Below, one piece after another: positions 22,854 to 32,529 of a DNA stretch of 64,000 nt. The first letter of the stretch is position 1; the number at the start of each line of letters is the position of its first letter. The DNA comes from Acidilutibacter cellobiosedens (GTDB taxonomy: Bacteria; Bacillota; Clostridia; Tissierellales; Acidilutibacteraceae), in NCBI RefSeq assembly GCF_004103715.1, contig NZ_CP035282.1, positions 3,679,724-3,743,723 on the forward strand, given 5' to 3'. The notes beneath the pieces are model-generated. The model had not been told where the DNA came from and made no database searches. It saw nothing but the letters and a program-made list of their open reading frames with translations. Both the position numbers and the translations under genes were made by a program.

Positions 22854-23480
22854 ATGAATTTCATATTAGATTCTCAGGAAATAAATTCAAACTCTCCTTA
22901 TGCAATACGAGATTTTAGTAATATCATATTAAAATATTTATCCGAAAAATATAGTCATAACTACAAGGAACTGTTATTTGTCTGTATTGGTACAGACAGA
23001 GCTACAGGAGATTCTTTAGGACCTTTGGTAGGCCATAAGCTGACGCCTATATTATCAAAGTATAAGAATATTCATATTTTAGGAACTTTAAACGAGCCTA
23101 TCCATGCAAAAAATCTCGAATCTAAAATTGAATTTATTAAAAATAACTTTGAAAATCCTTTCTTAATAGCAATCGATGCATCTCTTGGAAGATTTGATAA
23201 AATAGGAATGATAAATATTAAAAAGGGGTCCCTCAAGCCTGGTCTGGGAGTCAATAAAAAGCTTCCAAACATAGGGGATATCAGTATTACCGGAGTTGTA
23301 AATATCGGTGGAATTATGGAATACGTAGTACTCCAAAATACCAGATTAAGCTTAGTAATGACTATGGCGGATATTATCACCAGAAGTATCCACCTCGCAG
23401 TCTATAAGCATTTTATAGAAGACAATTCTGTAAACAGAGCTATTCAAATCAAACAAAATGACCAATTTTTTAAAAATTAG
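22854..23480 (+). CDS. yyaC: Sporulation protein YyaC (DUF1256, GPR-like fold)
   Basis: This 208-residue protein matches YyaC: LLFVCIGTDRATGDSLGPLVG, an IAIDASLG motif and the GDISITGVVNIGG stretch. YyaC belongs to the HybD/GPR-like protease-fold family and is found almost only in spore formers; its exact reaction is not established. GGAGG precedes the ATG. It is on the plus strand and converges with the ykuS-dagK-DUF4446 group, with a shared hairpin between. Its presence supports a spore-forming host. Confidence 0.9.
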   Translation: MNFILDSQEINSNSPYAIRDFSNIILKYLSEKYSHNYKELLFVCIGTDRATGDSLGPLVGHKLTPILSKYKNIHILGTLNEPIHAKNLESKIEFIKNNFENPFLIAIDASLGRFDKIGMINIKKGSLKPGLGVNKKLPNIGDISITGVVNIGGIMEYVVLQNTRLSLVMTMADIITRSIHLAVYKHFIEDNSVNRAIQIKQNDQFFKN

Positions 23481-23497
23481 TCATTTTGTTTGAATAA
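23442..23497. terminator. Bidirectional terminator between yyaC and ykuS
   Basis: AAACAAAATGAC and GTCATTTTGTTT form a long stem that spans the yyaC stop codon and lies between converging genes. An A/T-rich loop and flanks allow use on both strands. Confidence 0.6.
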
Positions 23498-23507
23498 TAG
23501 AACGATT

Positions 23508-23783
23508 TTAAAATAATGGAGTGTAAATTCTATTCTTAATTATCTTATCTATTTCGTCTATAGATTTATTATTTGCATTTATAAGTATTGCTCCTTTATT
23601 ATAACTATCGAGCTCATCATTATAATCATAATCTCCAATATAAGGTGTCTCATTTCCTTCATTCATATATACTATAGCATCCGACTCTACTCCGTCTTCC
23701 ATAGAAATAATATTGTATCCCCGGCGTTTTAGTTCGTCCTTAATTTCATTTAAACTGTCTTGAACTGCCACCTTTTTCCCCAT
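23508..23783 (-). CDS. YkuS/UPF0180-family small protein
   Basis: This 91-residue protein reads KKVAVQDSLNEIKDELKRRGY, then GAILINANNKSIDEIDK, the pattern of the YkuS (UPF0180) family of small cytosolic proteins of unknown role. A GGGAGG-like site precedes the ATG. It is last in the DUF4446-dagK direction and ends at the shared terminator. Confidence 0.72.
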   Translation of the reverse strand: MGKKVAVQDSLNEIKDELKRRGYNIISMEDGVESDAIVYMNEGNETPYIGDYDYNDELDSYNKGAILINANNKSIDEIDKIIKNRIYTPLF

Positions 23784-23834
23784 TTTCTATTCCTCCCAAA
23801 GGTTTTTACAATATTATTCTCTTTAAAAAATTTT

Positions 23835-24719
23835 TTATTCACAAACAACGTTTAATCCCTTATTGTTGATGGTAAAAGATGCTTCTTCACCTATTTCCTT
23901 TAATTCTCCATCTATATTTAGCCATAATCTTTCTAAACCCTTAATTTTTATTTCCTTTCCTTTATAAATATTTACATATTTTCTAAATTTTATATGTTCT
24001 CCCCAAAAAATTGAAGGAAAAACCAAAAATAACTTAACAATATTTATTCTTCTTATAACACAAACATTAAAATAACCATCCTCTATTATAGCAGAAGGAC
24101 AAATTTTCATTCCTCCGCCATAATATTTTCCATTTCCAATTGCCGCAAGAATAACTTCCTCATTTAAGTGCATGTTATCTATTTCAATTTCTAATATTTT
24201 ATATTTATAACTTAATAAAGTTCTTATAAAGCCTATTACATAAGATATCCTGCCATTTATTCTTGACCTAATTTCCCAAATATTTTTAATTACTTCGGAA
24301 TCTAAGCCTATACTTGCAATATTTAAAAAAAGATTATTATTTACAAAGCATGTATCAATTTTCTTTGAGTTCCCTATTAGGATTAACCTTAAGGCTTCTC
24401 TTGGGTTTTCAGGAATTTTTAATGTCCTTGCAAGATCATTTCCGGTCCCCCCAGGAATAATTCCTAAAATTCCCTTTCCGCCTCTCATTATTCCCGTAGC
24501 GACTTCATTAATGGTTCCGTCTCCTCCTACAGCAACTATAATTTTATGCCCCTTAGAAATACCTTCCTTAGCAATTTTTATTGCTTCTTTTGGAGCATGT
24601 GTTATGCTGATATCATATTTTTTTTTGTTTTCTTCCATTGTACTCTTAATTATTGAAATCAAGCTTTTTGCTCTTCCATTCCCTGCTATGGGATTTATAA
24701 TAAAAAGTATGCTATCCAT
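23835..24719 (-). CDS. Diacylglycerol kinase-family lipid kinase (YegS/BmrU-like)
   Basis: The protein has the DAGK catalytic signature: FIINPIAGNG at the start, VGGDGTINEVATG around residue 60 and GIIPGGTGNDLAR near residue 85, then the C-terminal beta-sandwich half ending in LWLNIDGE. The family phosphorylates diacylglycerol or related lipids at the membrane; substrate cannot be read from sequence. The ATG at 24719 is preferred over 24725 because AGGTAGG is then at a normal distance. It starts 11 bp after the DUF4446 gene ends. Confidence 0.9.
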   Translation of the reverse strand: MDSILFIINPIAGNGRAKSLISIIKSTMEENKKKYDISITHAPKEAIKIAKEGISKGHKIIVAVGGDGTINEVATGIMRGGKGILGIIPGGTGNDLARTLKIPENPREALRLILIGNSKKIDTCFVNNNLFLNIASIGLDSEVIKNIWEIRSRINGRISYVIGFIRTLLSYKYKILEIEIDNMHLNEEVILAAIGNGKYYGGGMKICPSAIIEDGYFNVCVIRRINIVKLFLVFPSIFWGEHIKFRKYVNIYKGKEIKIKGLERLWLNIDGELKEIGEEASFTINNKGLNVVCE

Positions 24720-24730
24720 TATCATCCTAC

Positions 24731-25246
24731 CTATCCATTAATGTTTTGTTCTCCTCTTATAGCTCTGTCTATGGCTTGCATTTCCTCAACAGAAAGAGGA
24801 TATTTTGATTTTCCTCCTTCTACTGATTTTGCATATGAATTCGAGTAATCCCTGCTATATATATTGGTAATAATTACTCCATTTAAATTACTATCAAGAA
24901 GAGCTATTGAAAAACTCAATTCACTTCCCATATCAGGAAAGGCATTATATCTTATAAACCCTATTTTCTGAATTGCAAATTTGAACCTTTTATTCAAATC
25001 ATCATATTTATTTTCTAACCTTGCATTATCTATTTTTATTTCATTTACTTCATTTAAACATTCATTCATCATTTCTTCTAAATTTACTCCATCTACATTC
25101 TTCACTAAATTGTTATATTTATCTGTAATTCTTGATATTCTAAACTCCGATATTATATACAATATAATGACGACGAGTAGACTTATTATAAGTCCGCATA
25201 TTATTTCAATATTATAATAAGATACAATATCTTTAATTAATTCCAT
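24731..25246 (-). CDS. DUF4446 family membrane protein
   Basis: This 171-residue protein has one N-terminal membrane segment (about 11-32), a coiled-coil-like linker and the conserved C-terminal stretch IGFIRYNAFPDMGSELSFSIALLDSN...GVIITNIYSR that defines DUF4446. Function is unknown. The family commonly lies beside parB in Clostridia; here about 29 kb separates them. Confidence 0.88.
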   Translation of the reverse strand: MELIKDIVSYYNIEIICGLIISLLVVIILYIISEFRISRITDKYNNLVKNVDGVNLEEMMNECLNEVNEIKIDNARLENKYDDLNKRFKFAIQKIGFIRYNAFPDMGSELSFSIALLDSNLNGVIITNIYSRDYSNSYAKSVEGGKSKYPLSVEEMQAIDRAIRGEQNING

Positions 25247-25260
25247 ATAGTTCTCCTCTC

Positions 25261-26403
25261 CTAAATTTGTCTTGATATGTTTCTAATTGCATCTATTCCA
25301 ATTTCAATTTCTTCATGAGTATTAAAAATACCAAAACTAAATCTGATTACTCCTTGCTTAAAAGTTCCTATCGTTTTATGAGCAAGAGGTGCACAGTGTA
25401 ATCCCGCTCTCGTCCCTATATCATACTCCTCGTCTAAGATACAGCTTACCTCTGAAGAATCCTCGTCTCTGATATTCAAAGAAACTACCGCTCCTTGCTC
25501 TTTTACATTTGCCGGACCATAAACCTTTACACCTGGAATCTTAGTTACCCCATCTATAAAATGTTCCGTTAGCTCTTCCTCATGCTTTCTAATCCTATCT
25601 ATCCCATAATTCATAATATATTTTATACCTTCTCCTAATCCAATTATCCCAGGAGCATTAAGAGTTCCGCTTTCATACTTATCCGGAAGTACATCCGGCT
25701 GTATTAACGAATTTGAAAAACTTCCCGTTCCTCCTTCCTTTAGTTCCTTAAGATTTATCCCATCTCTGATATAAAGCCCTCCTGTCCCTTGTGGTCCCAA
25801 AAGTCCCTTATGTCCCGGGAAGGCAAGTAAATCTATGTTCATATTTTCTACATCAATATTGTATACTCCTGCCGACTGTGCAGCATCTACCAAATAAATA
25901 ATGTGGTGTTTTTTAGCGATTTCTCCAATACTCTTTATAGGCAGGATAGTTCCTGTAAGATTAGAAATATGAGTCGTTACTATAAGTTTTGTATTTTTTT
26001 TAATACGCCTTTCAATATCTTCAGGGTTAATCCGCCCCATTTTATCTCCATATATTACAGTAGTTTCTACCCCAAAATCTTGAAGTGCTCTTAAGGGCCT
26101 TAAAACTGAATTATGTTCCATGGATGTAGTGATCGCATGATCTCCGCGCCCTAATAAACCCTTTATTCCTATATTCAAGCTTTCCGTACAATTAGAAGTA
26201 AATATTACATTCATTGAATTTTTTATATTAAACAGCTTAGAAATTATTTCTCTGGTTTCATATACACCTCTTCCCGCTTGAAGTGATAATTTATGTCCTG
26301 AACGTCCCGGATTCGCTCCGTATTCTCTCATTGCCTGCATCATTTTATTGTAAACAATTGTAGGCTTTGGATAAGACGTTGCTGCATTATCAAAATATAT
26401 CAT
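25261..26403 (-). CDS. Cysteine desulfurase-family class V aminotransferase
   Basis: This PLP enzyme of 380 residues has MIYFDNAATSYPKP at the start, the cofactor-binding SMEHNS segment, the VDAAQSAG aspartate and the Schiff-base lysine in FPGHKGLLGPQG. A cysteine lies in the C-terminal loop (TRAGLHCAPLAH), consistent with cysteine desulfurase activity of the non-IscS/NifS type common in clostridia. The ATG at 26403 follows GGGGG at suitable distance; the upstream TTG is part of that site. No iron-sulfur scaffold gene is next to it, so the sulfur acceptor is unknown. Confidence 0.87.
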   Translation of the reverse strand: MIYFDNAATSYPKPTIVYNKMMQAMREYGANPGRSGHKLSLQAGRGVYETREIISKLFNIKNSMNVIFTSNCTESLNIGIKGLLGRGDHAITTSMEHNSVLRPLRALQDFGVETTVIYGDKMGRINPEDIERRIKKNTKLIVTTHISNLTGTILPIKSIGEIAKKHHIIYLVDAAQSAGVYNIDVENMNIDLLAFPGHKGLLGPQGTGGLYIRDGINLKELKEGGTGSFSNSLIQPDVLPDKYESGTLNAPGIIGLGEGIKYIMNYGIDRIRKHEEELTEHFIDGVTKIPGVKVYGPANVKEQGAVVSLNIRDEDSSEVSCILDEEYDIGTRAGLHCAPLAHKTIGTFKQGVIRFSFGIFNTHEEIEIGIDAIRNISRQI

Positions 26404-26507
26404 AGTCTTCGCCCCCAACAGATATTTACATACTTAATTATATCATATTATATGTAATACCATGGAAAAAATTGAAGCGTAAAATAGTCCATATACATTC
26501 TTTAATA

Positions 26508-28226
26508 TTACAAAGAAATATCTATGAATTTAAAATTAGTTACGTCAAATAGCCCTAAATCCGTAACCTTAATTTCCGGAATAACAGGAAGAGCTATAAA
26601 AGCCAACGTCATAAAGGGTTCCAAATCCCTATTAACGTGAAGTTTCTCATAAGCTATTTCAATCATTCCTTTAAGTTCTTTACTCACCTCTTTTAAAGGC
26701 TTTTTTGACATTATTCCTCCTATTTCCAGGGAAAGGCTTTTAAGAATTTTCTTTTCCGATACTAAAGTTAATCCTCCCCCTATTCTCTTTATTTCTTCTA
26801 CTGCTTGGGCCATATCTTCATCATTATCACCTATAACTATCAAATTGTGAGAATCGTGCGCTATGGTAGAAGCAATTGCTCCATTTCTTAATTGAAAATT
26901 CTTCACCAATCCCAACCCTACATTTCCTGTACCTTTATGCCTTTCTATTACAGCTACCTTAAGGATATCCTTCCCATCTGAAACAAATTTGCCGTTTACA
27001 ACATTTACTTTTTCTTTTACTTTTTTGGTAACTACATTATGGGGAAGAAGTTCTATAACATTTGCCTTATCTGACTTAAGGTTTATTTCCAATTTATCCA
27101 TTGTAAAATCCTTTATATTTACCGTATTTTCAACTTTATGAATATCTGACGGCTGAACGTCAAATAAAGGTTCTCCCTTTTCTGCCACTATCTTACCTTC
27201 CTTAAACACTTTTAATATATTTAAGCTCTTAAGATCATCAATTACTACGAGATCTGCTATATAGCCTGGAGCAATAGCCCCCTTCCCTTTAAGTTTGTAA
27301 CATTGGGCTGCATTAATGGTAGCCATTTTTATTGCATCTATTGGTTCTATACCTTCTTTTACTGCAAGCCTTATATTATTGTCTATATGACCGTTTTCCA
27401 AAATATCTTCAGGGTGCTTGTCATCTGTACAGAAAAGACATCTGTTTATATTATTTTTATTAACTTCTCCAATAAGAGTCCTTAAATTTTTCGTTGCAGA
27501 ACCTTCTCTTATAAGAATGTACATCCCTACCCGCAGCCTATCTTCCATCTCCTTTATTGTGGTACATTCATGATCTGTCCTTACTCCGGAAACCGCATAG
27601 GCATTCAATTTTTTCCCTTCTATTACCGGGCCATGACCATCTATTAATTTGTCTCCGGCCATGAGAATTTTATCCAACACATCATCGTCTCCATTTATAA
27701 CTCCCGGATAATTCATCAATTCTCCTAATCCCAGCACCCGGTCTTCATTTATCAACTTTTTCAAATCATCTGCTTTCAGTACGGCTCCTGAATTTTCAAA
27801 GGAAGTTGCCGGAACACAACTCGGAAGCATTATCTGTACATCTAAAGGAATATTTTCACTATCCTTTAATATGTATTTAATTCCGTCTAGTCCCTTTACA
27901 TTTCCAATCTCATGAGGATCTGCTATTACTGTAGTCGTTCCGCAGGGAACGACTGCCTTCGCAAATTGACTGGGGCTTACCATTGATGATTCAATATGGA
28001 CATGCCCGTCTATAAATCCGGGAGCAATATAAGTTCCCGTCAAATCCATTTCCACTTCTCCGAAATATTTTCCTATTCCTACAATTTTATCGTTCCATAT
28101 AGCTATATCTCCTTGAATTATTTCATTAGTAAAAACATTAATAACATTACAGTTTTTTAAGACCAAAGAAGCTTTTTTGTCTCCCCTTGCCACATCTATC
28201 ATATCTTTCAGCATATGTTTATTCAT
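26508..28226 (-). CDS. ade: Adenine deaminase
   Basis: This 572-residue amidohydrolase is AdeC-type: GFIDGHVHIESSMVSPSQF provides the metal histidines, VIADPHEIGNVKG follows, and the C-terminal adenine deaminase domain has the HDSHNLIVIGDN segment. It deaminates adenine to hypoxanthine in purine salvage. The length is typical of Firmicutes AdeC. It stands alone between the aminotransferase and a long intergenic region; I see no purine riboswitch upstream. Confidence 0.94.
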   Translation of the reverse strand: MNKHMLKDMIDVARGDKKASLVLKNCNVINVFTNEIIQGDIAIWNDKIVGIGKYFGEVEMDLTGTYIAPGFIDGHVHIESSMVSPSQFAKAVVPCGTTTVIADPHEIGNVKGLDGIKYILKDSENIPLDVQIMLPSCVPATSFENSGAVLKADDLKKLINEDRVLGLGELMNYPGVINGDDDVLDKILMAGDKLIDGHGPVIEGKKLNAYAVSGVRTDHECTTIKEMEDRLRVGMYILIREGSATKNLRTLIGEVNKNNINRCLFCTDDKHPEDILENGHIDNNIRLAVKEGIEPIDAIKMATINAAQCYKLKGKGAIAPGYIADLVVIDDLKSLNILKVFKEGKIVAEKGEPLFDVQPSDIHKVENTVNIKDFTMDKLEINLKSDKANVIELLPHNVVTKKVKEKVNVVNGKFVSDGKDILKVAVIERHKGTGNVGLGLVKNFQLRNGAIASTIAHDSHNLIVIGDNDEDMAQAVEEIKRIGGGLTLVSEKKILKSLSLEIGGIMSKKPLKEVSKELKGMIEIAYEKLHVNRDLEPFMTLAFIALPVIPEIKVTDLGLFDVTNFKFIDISL

Positions 28227-28708
28227 TTTTCTTAACTACCTCCCGTTTATATAAATAATAAATGATCTTTTTAATATATTGTAATAAATATATTGTAGCA
28301 TTTATATTTTTTAAATTTAATATTTTTTTTATTATTTTTTAATTATTTAACATGACAAAATTAACTATTCTATTCTTGAAAAATATAAAATCTTCCAAGA
28401 ATAGAAATTATTTTATAACGAACTAAATAGTTTAAAGTAAATAGTCTCTTTGTAACCCCAACATATCAATTAATACTTTTTATATTCTTATATATTAAGT
28501 CGAACCCATATCGTATCTCCTTAATTAAATTATTAGCTAAAACTTCATATATACAAATCTCAAAAACTCAATGTTATTTAAAAATAAAGCAACATAGAAC
28601 CGATATTTTTGGTATAATCTAATTGAACTCATTCGCTGTAAAAGAATCTATCAGAACCCAAATAAATAAGGCATTTTATATTTTTAAATGAACACGGAGG
28701 AAATAACA
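28227..28708. other. Long intergenic region between divergent ade and GNAT genes
   Basis: This AT-rich stretch has a CTATTCTTG/CAAGAATAG inverted repeat at about 28370-28404 and an extended -10 (TGGTATAAT) at 28610-28618 that could serve the GNAT gene. I see no further gene or RNA. Confidence 0.45.
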
Positions 28709-29959
28709 ATGAGAGAAATTCGTAAATTAAATGAAACACATATTGATGCATATACGGATATTGCTTTTAACGCATATCCCAGTTTTAAAGACTTTACGGA
28801 AGAAGCTATGAATAAATACAAAGAAACAGTAGCATACATCATGAACAATGACTCAGCAGTAACTTTTTACGGAATGTTCGAAGATGAAAAGTTAATTGCG
28901 GTAATGCGTTTATTTGATTTTAAAATGAATTGTTTCGGGAAAATAGTTCCTGCTTCCGGTCTCGGATTTTTAGGTGTTCACCTGATGCATAAAAAAGAAA
29001 AAGCAGCTAAGGCAATGGTCGAATTCTATGAAAAAACCTATAGAGATAAGGGAATCCCTATCGGAGCACTATTACCTTTCCGCCCGGATTTTTATAAAAA
29101 AATGGGATATGGAATAGGTTCAAAGATGAACCAATACAGGTTGCCGCCAAATAGGATGCCATTGTATTCTGGGAAAAACGATTTAAGATATGTAGCAAAG
29201 AATGAGTTTGACATGCTTCTTAAATGCCATGAAAGAGTAGTTGCTAAAACTCACGGAATGATGATGAAAATCGGCGATGAAATAAGAAATTTAACAAGTG
29301 ACCCATATAATAGAATCGTGGGAAGTTATGATGAAAACGGAAATATTAATGGATATATTATATATAAATTTCAAAATGCCAAAGCTGGTAATTATACCGT
29401 AACTAATATATATGTAAAAGAATTGATTTATGAAAATACCGACGTACTCAGAAAATTTCTCGGTTTTCTGAGGAAGCAAGACGATGAAATCGATTTGATT
29501 ATTTTTAATACAGAGGATGAATATTTTTATTATTTATTTGACAATCCTCTGAATGATTCTTTGAACTATATTCCTTATGGATATATTGAAAGTAATACAC
29601 AGGCAGTTGGCGTAATGTATAAATTATTTGACATAAAGAAAGCATTTGAGCAATGTTCCCATAGAAATTACGGAAATTCAAATTTAAATGTGCGTTTTCT
29701 GATTTCGGATGAGTTAAGTAAAAATGTAAACGAAATTATAGTAAATTTCAAAGATGGCAAAGCACATACCAATGCTAAAAAATATGACGTTACAGCAAAA
29801 ATCCGTACCTCAGACTTCTCATCATTATTCTTGGCGAGCGTATCAATCATGGGATTGTATAATTTGGGACTTATAAAGTTAGATAAAGAAGAATATTTAG
29901 ACGAACTGGACAGGACATTCTACTACGCTCAAAAGCCGGTATGCTATACTGACTTTTAA
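28709..29959 (+). CDS. Eis-like GNAT N-acetyltransferase
   Basis: This 417-residue protein starts MREIRKLNETHIDAY, with an N-terminal GNAT domain (ASGLGFLGVHLMHKKEKAAKAMVEFY acetyl-CoA region), a second GNAT-like middle domain and a C-terminal sterol-carrier-like domain. This is the three-part layout of the Eis family. Family members acetylate amines, including aminoglycosides in mycobacteria; the substrate here is unknown. The ATG at 28709 has GGAGG at 8-nt spacing; the ATG at 28688 in frame lies upstream of that site. It is a plus-strand single gene at the edge of the insertion island. Confidence 0.85.
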   Translation: MREIRKLNETHIDAYTDIAFNAYPSFKDFTEEAMNKYKETVAYIMNNDSAVTFYGMFEDEKLIAVMRLFDFKMNCFGKIVPASGLGFLGVHLMHKKEKAAKAMVEFYEKTYRDKGIPIGALLPFRPDFYKKMGYGIGSKMNQYRLPPNRMPLYSGKNDLRYVAKNEFDMLLKCHERVVAKTHGMMMKIGDEIRNLTSDPYNRIVGSYDENGNINGYIIYKFQNAKAGNYTVTNIYVKELIYENTDVLRKFLGFLRKQDDEIDLIIFNTEDEYFYYLFDNPLNDSLNYIPYGYIESNTQAVGVMYKLFDIKKAFEQCSHRNYGNSNLNVRFLISDELSKNVNEIIVNFKDGKAHTNAKKYDVTAKIRTSDFSSLFLASVSIMGLYNLGLIKLDKEEYLDELDRTFYYAQKPVCYTDF

Positions 29960-30110
29960 TAATAGTCTTAAACAATGCCCTTTCTCAGCGAATTTACATA
30001 AGGTCATAAGCTGTAAGATCTCGTATATATTAAATTAGAGAAGAGGTTGGACCGGTACGCCTCAAATTATAACTTAATCAAAAAAATATATATTTTTTAA
30101 TTAAGCATAA

Positions 30111-30245
30111 TATTTTTTTAAGCTAAATTTCCATACTTTCACTGCTATAAACAGCCATATAATAGTTAATGCAAATGTAAAAAATATTATTTCTTTATTA
30201 AACAGATATAATGCAGGAACATTATATATAGCTAAATGTTTTTTG
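30111..30245 (-). pseudogene. 3' remnant of an ABC-2-type permease gene
   Basis: An open frame on the minus strand reads AIYNVPALYLFNKEIIFF, then ALTIIWLFIAVKVWKFSLKKYYA and a stop. A hydrophobic helix followed by a short KxY tail is how ABC-2 exporter permeases end (compare the tails of the two permeases at 43.8-45.4 kb). No start or upstream part is present; mobile-element sequence begins at about 30246. I read it as the surviving end of a permease gene. The identification rests on about 45 residues and is tentative. Confidence 0.4.
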
Positions 30246-30269
30246 CAAGAGGAAATTCCCCAGTTTTGC

Positions 30270-30307
30270 AAAATTTTTTCCTCACCCCATAGGTGGGGAA
30301 TTTTTTG
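30270..30307 (+). terminator. Hairpin with T-run at the left border of the insertion island
   Basis: TTCCTCACCCCATAGGTGGGGAA is followed by TTTTTT on the plus strand. It could terminate plus-strand transcription or be part of the decayed IS21 end. Confidence 0.4.
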
Positions 30308-30346
30308 ATCATTGCAGACATTTTTTAACTTTTTATTCTATTACTA

Positions 30347-31073
30347 CTAATCCGAAATACTTGATTCTCTCATCCTGTTACTCTCCCCGGGAAAAAAGCA
30401 GCAGGTGACAGTGGTGTAAAACTCTATCCAGTATTGCGGCTGTCATATCTTTATCATAAAAAACATTTATCCATCTTGAAAATTCAATATTAGTGTTTAT
30501 AATCAGTGTTCTTTGTTCGTAGAATTCGGATATAAGTTCAAACAACAGCTGGGCTCCTGTTATATCAAGTGGTACATACCCCCATTCATCACATATAATC
30601 AGTTCCGCTTTCATAATCTTTTTCATAAAACTGCTTAAGGTTCCTTCTTTCTTTGCTTCAGATAGCCTGTTAACTAATGCTGCCGTACGGTAAAAACGGG
30701 TCTCTATACCTTTTTTACAAGCTTCCATTCCTAATGCTATGGATAAATGGGTTTTCCCTGTACCTACATTTCCGTACATTATGATATTTGTTTTGGTTTC
30801 ACAAAATTTTAACCCCTTTAAATACTCAGGTGTAACACTCGGAGGAAGACTTATTTCATCAAACTTGAATCCATTAAATGTTTTTATTGTATAAAATCCT
30901 GCCTTGCTTATTAGTTTATCTATTCTTGCTGTTTTTCTGTGTTCTATTTCTTCCTGCAGTAGTTTAAGTAAAAATTCCTGATGATTTTCCCCTTCTGTTA
31001 TCTGCGCCTGCTCTGCCAAGTTTTGACTTAATCTGAGACATTTGCAGCATTCTCTGATTTCTTTATCTAACAT
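30347..31073 (-). pseudogene. istB: IS21-family istB helper ATPase, C-terminus frameshifted
   Basis: The frame from 31073 is an IstB-type AAA ATPase: Walker A (YGNVGTGKTHLS), Walker B (LIICDEWGYVP) and the IstB NTNIEFSRW segment. It stops at 30378 with LLLFSRGE. One base fewer in the T6C3G4 run would continue as SGENSRMRESS-type sequence (reads GESNRMRESSISD), the normal IstB tail, ending at 30347. The gene is therefore frameshifted by one base close to its end. It belongs to the decayed IS21 copy with the istA remnant upstream. Confidence 0.8.
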
Positions 31074-31520
31074 ATCCTTTTACCCCCTTTTTTAATGCTT
31101 TATCGTATTTTGACAGATCAGTCTTTGTAGGCTTCAGCCGGGGTATACTGCTTTCTGTTTTCATCGGCGGTAATTCCCTTTATTCCGCCGCATAAATATC
31201 TGTGTATGCTCATCAGGCTGTCTACATCTGTTGCATTGTAACATAACACCTGAGTTACTGCTTGTGATGCATTTTCAAAACCATTTTTTCAGTTAATATG
31301 GCTATTACGGATAGTATCTTCCATCTTTCGCTTTTTTTACATTTATCCAAGTACTTCTTCATATTTTCCGGCATAATGTTATAGATACCGCTGTATTTTA
31401 GTGCCCCAGGCCGTTTAGCAAGCTGCCTCAGATAGGGAAGCCACTTCATGCTTTGCTGTTTATGATCTCCGTATAATCTTTTGTGCCGAACAATTTCGTT
31501 TTGATTTTCATCCATAGGTA
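31067..31520 (-). pseudogene. istA: IS21-family istA transposase, 3' remnant with frameshifts
   Basis: Only the C-terminal part of IstA survives. RHKRLYGDHKQQSMKWLPYL and RPGALKYSGIYNIMPE match the family C-terminus. After TEK the frame is lost in an A run (six A instead of seven), and the neighbouring frame continues GFENASQAVTQVLCYNATDV. A second shift is needed to reach PRLKPTKTDLSKYDKAL. The catalytic region is missing, replaced by IS110 sequence from about 31520 rightward. The remnant overlaps the istB start as in intact IS21 elements. Confidence 0.75.
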
Positions 31521-31632
31521 TCAAGTTTGAAACAAAGAAGTAGAGGAAAACCAATAAAAAAGCGTATAACAAACAAGCCATTCACAATCCATGATTTTGC
31601 GGATGACAATAGAGGATATTTAGAAAGAAAGG

Positions 31633-32442
31633 TTATACAGTCACGACATCATCTGATATTGTGTAACCTCTTTTGCGAAGAAGTTCCAGAGCCTGTGCCT
31701 TTGTCAGAACTTTTGATTCATTGACGGGTCTGTGCTCCAGAAAACCTTTTGGATTATAAGGCTCTAGCTTGCTTAAGACATTCCAGATAGCGGTCAGGAG
31801 CATCTTGCATACAGCGATGATAGCCTTTTTATGTCCCCGGTGGGACTTGATTCTGTGATACCTCTCTTTAAATTCAGGATTTTTTTGGGATTTGAGTAAT
31901 GCATTGGCAATCTGAACAAGAAGAGGTTTCAAATAACAACCGGCACGAGAGATTCGTGTGGATTTCACCTTTTTATTACTCTGGTCATTGCGTGGACAGC
32001 AGCCAGCCCAAGAAACAAGATGTTTGGATGATGGGAACACCGACATATCAGGACCAATCTCAGAGAGAATGGCAATAGCAGTCATCGGATTCTTGTCCAA
32101 TCCCGGGACAGTATAAAGGAAATCCAAAGCAGCGGAGAACGGTTCTGCAATCAGAAATATCTCCTGCTCTATTTCCTGCTTGTGGGCTTCAAGTTCATCA
32201 ATGTGTGTGAGACATTGACGGAGTTTGACAGCCTGCTCCGGGGAAATAGCGCCGTCAACGGCAGCCTGAATTTCTTCAATAGGAGTTTTACAGCGTCCAT
32301 CGACAAAAGGGGCAACATCAAAGCGTTCACCCGGATGGTCGAGCAAGTAGTTGGTAATCGATCTGGAAGATTTGCCAAACACATCGCTGAAAACATCATC
32401 CAGTTTCAGATTGGAGACCGTAAGGCAGTTTTGGGCACGGTT
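31633..32442 (-). pseudogene. IS110-family transposase, C-terminal part of a split gene
   Basis: The frame contains the IS110 Transposase_20 region (TVPGLDKNPMTAIAILSEIG, then STRISRAGCYLKPLL) and a normal C-terminus. The N-terminal DEDD catalytic half is missing. Going upstream in frame it reads NRAQNCLTVSNLKLDDVFSD and stops abruptly at 32442, where a composite insertion begins. The preceding stretch of the same protein, ending TGEKN, is found at 39087-39187, so the gene was split by the insertion and has not been assembled wrongly. Inactive. Confidence 0.85.
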
Positions 32443-32529
32443 TGAAGTGACCCCTTAGTGGTATACAATTTAGGCACGGGTAATTTATTAGATTTTTTTT
32501 ATATATTTAATTGTTTTTGTTTATATAGT

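Noticed and set aside
28227..28320. Purine riboswitch ahead of adenine deaminase
   Set aside because: No conserved purine aptamer core was found in the leader.
30055..30080. CTCAAATTATAACTTA shared with 37312-37327 at the DDE transposase start
   Set aside because: A 16-nt match in very AT-rich DNA can occur by chance; the flanks agree only loosely, so I do not call a remnant copy.
31520..31581. Hydrophobic N-terminus MACLLYAFLLVFLYFF of the istA remnant frame
   Set aside because: It is created by the IS110 junction and is not part of IstA.
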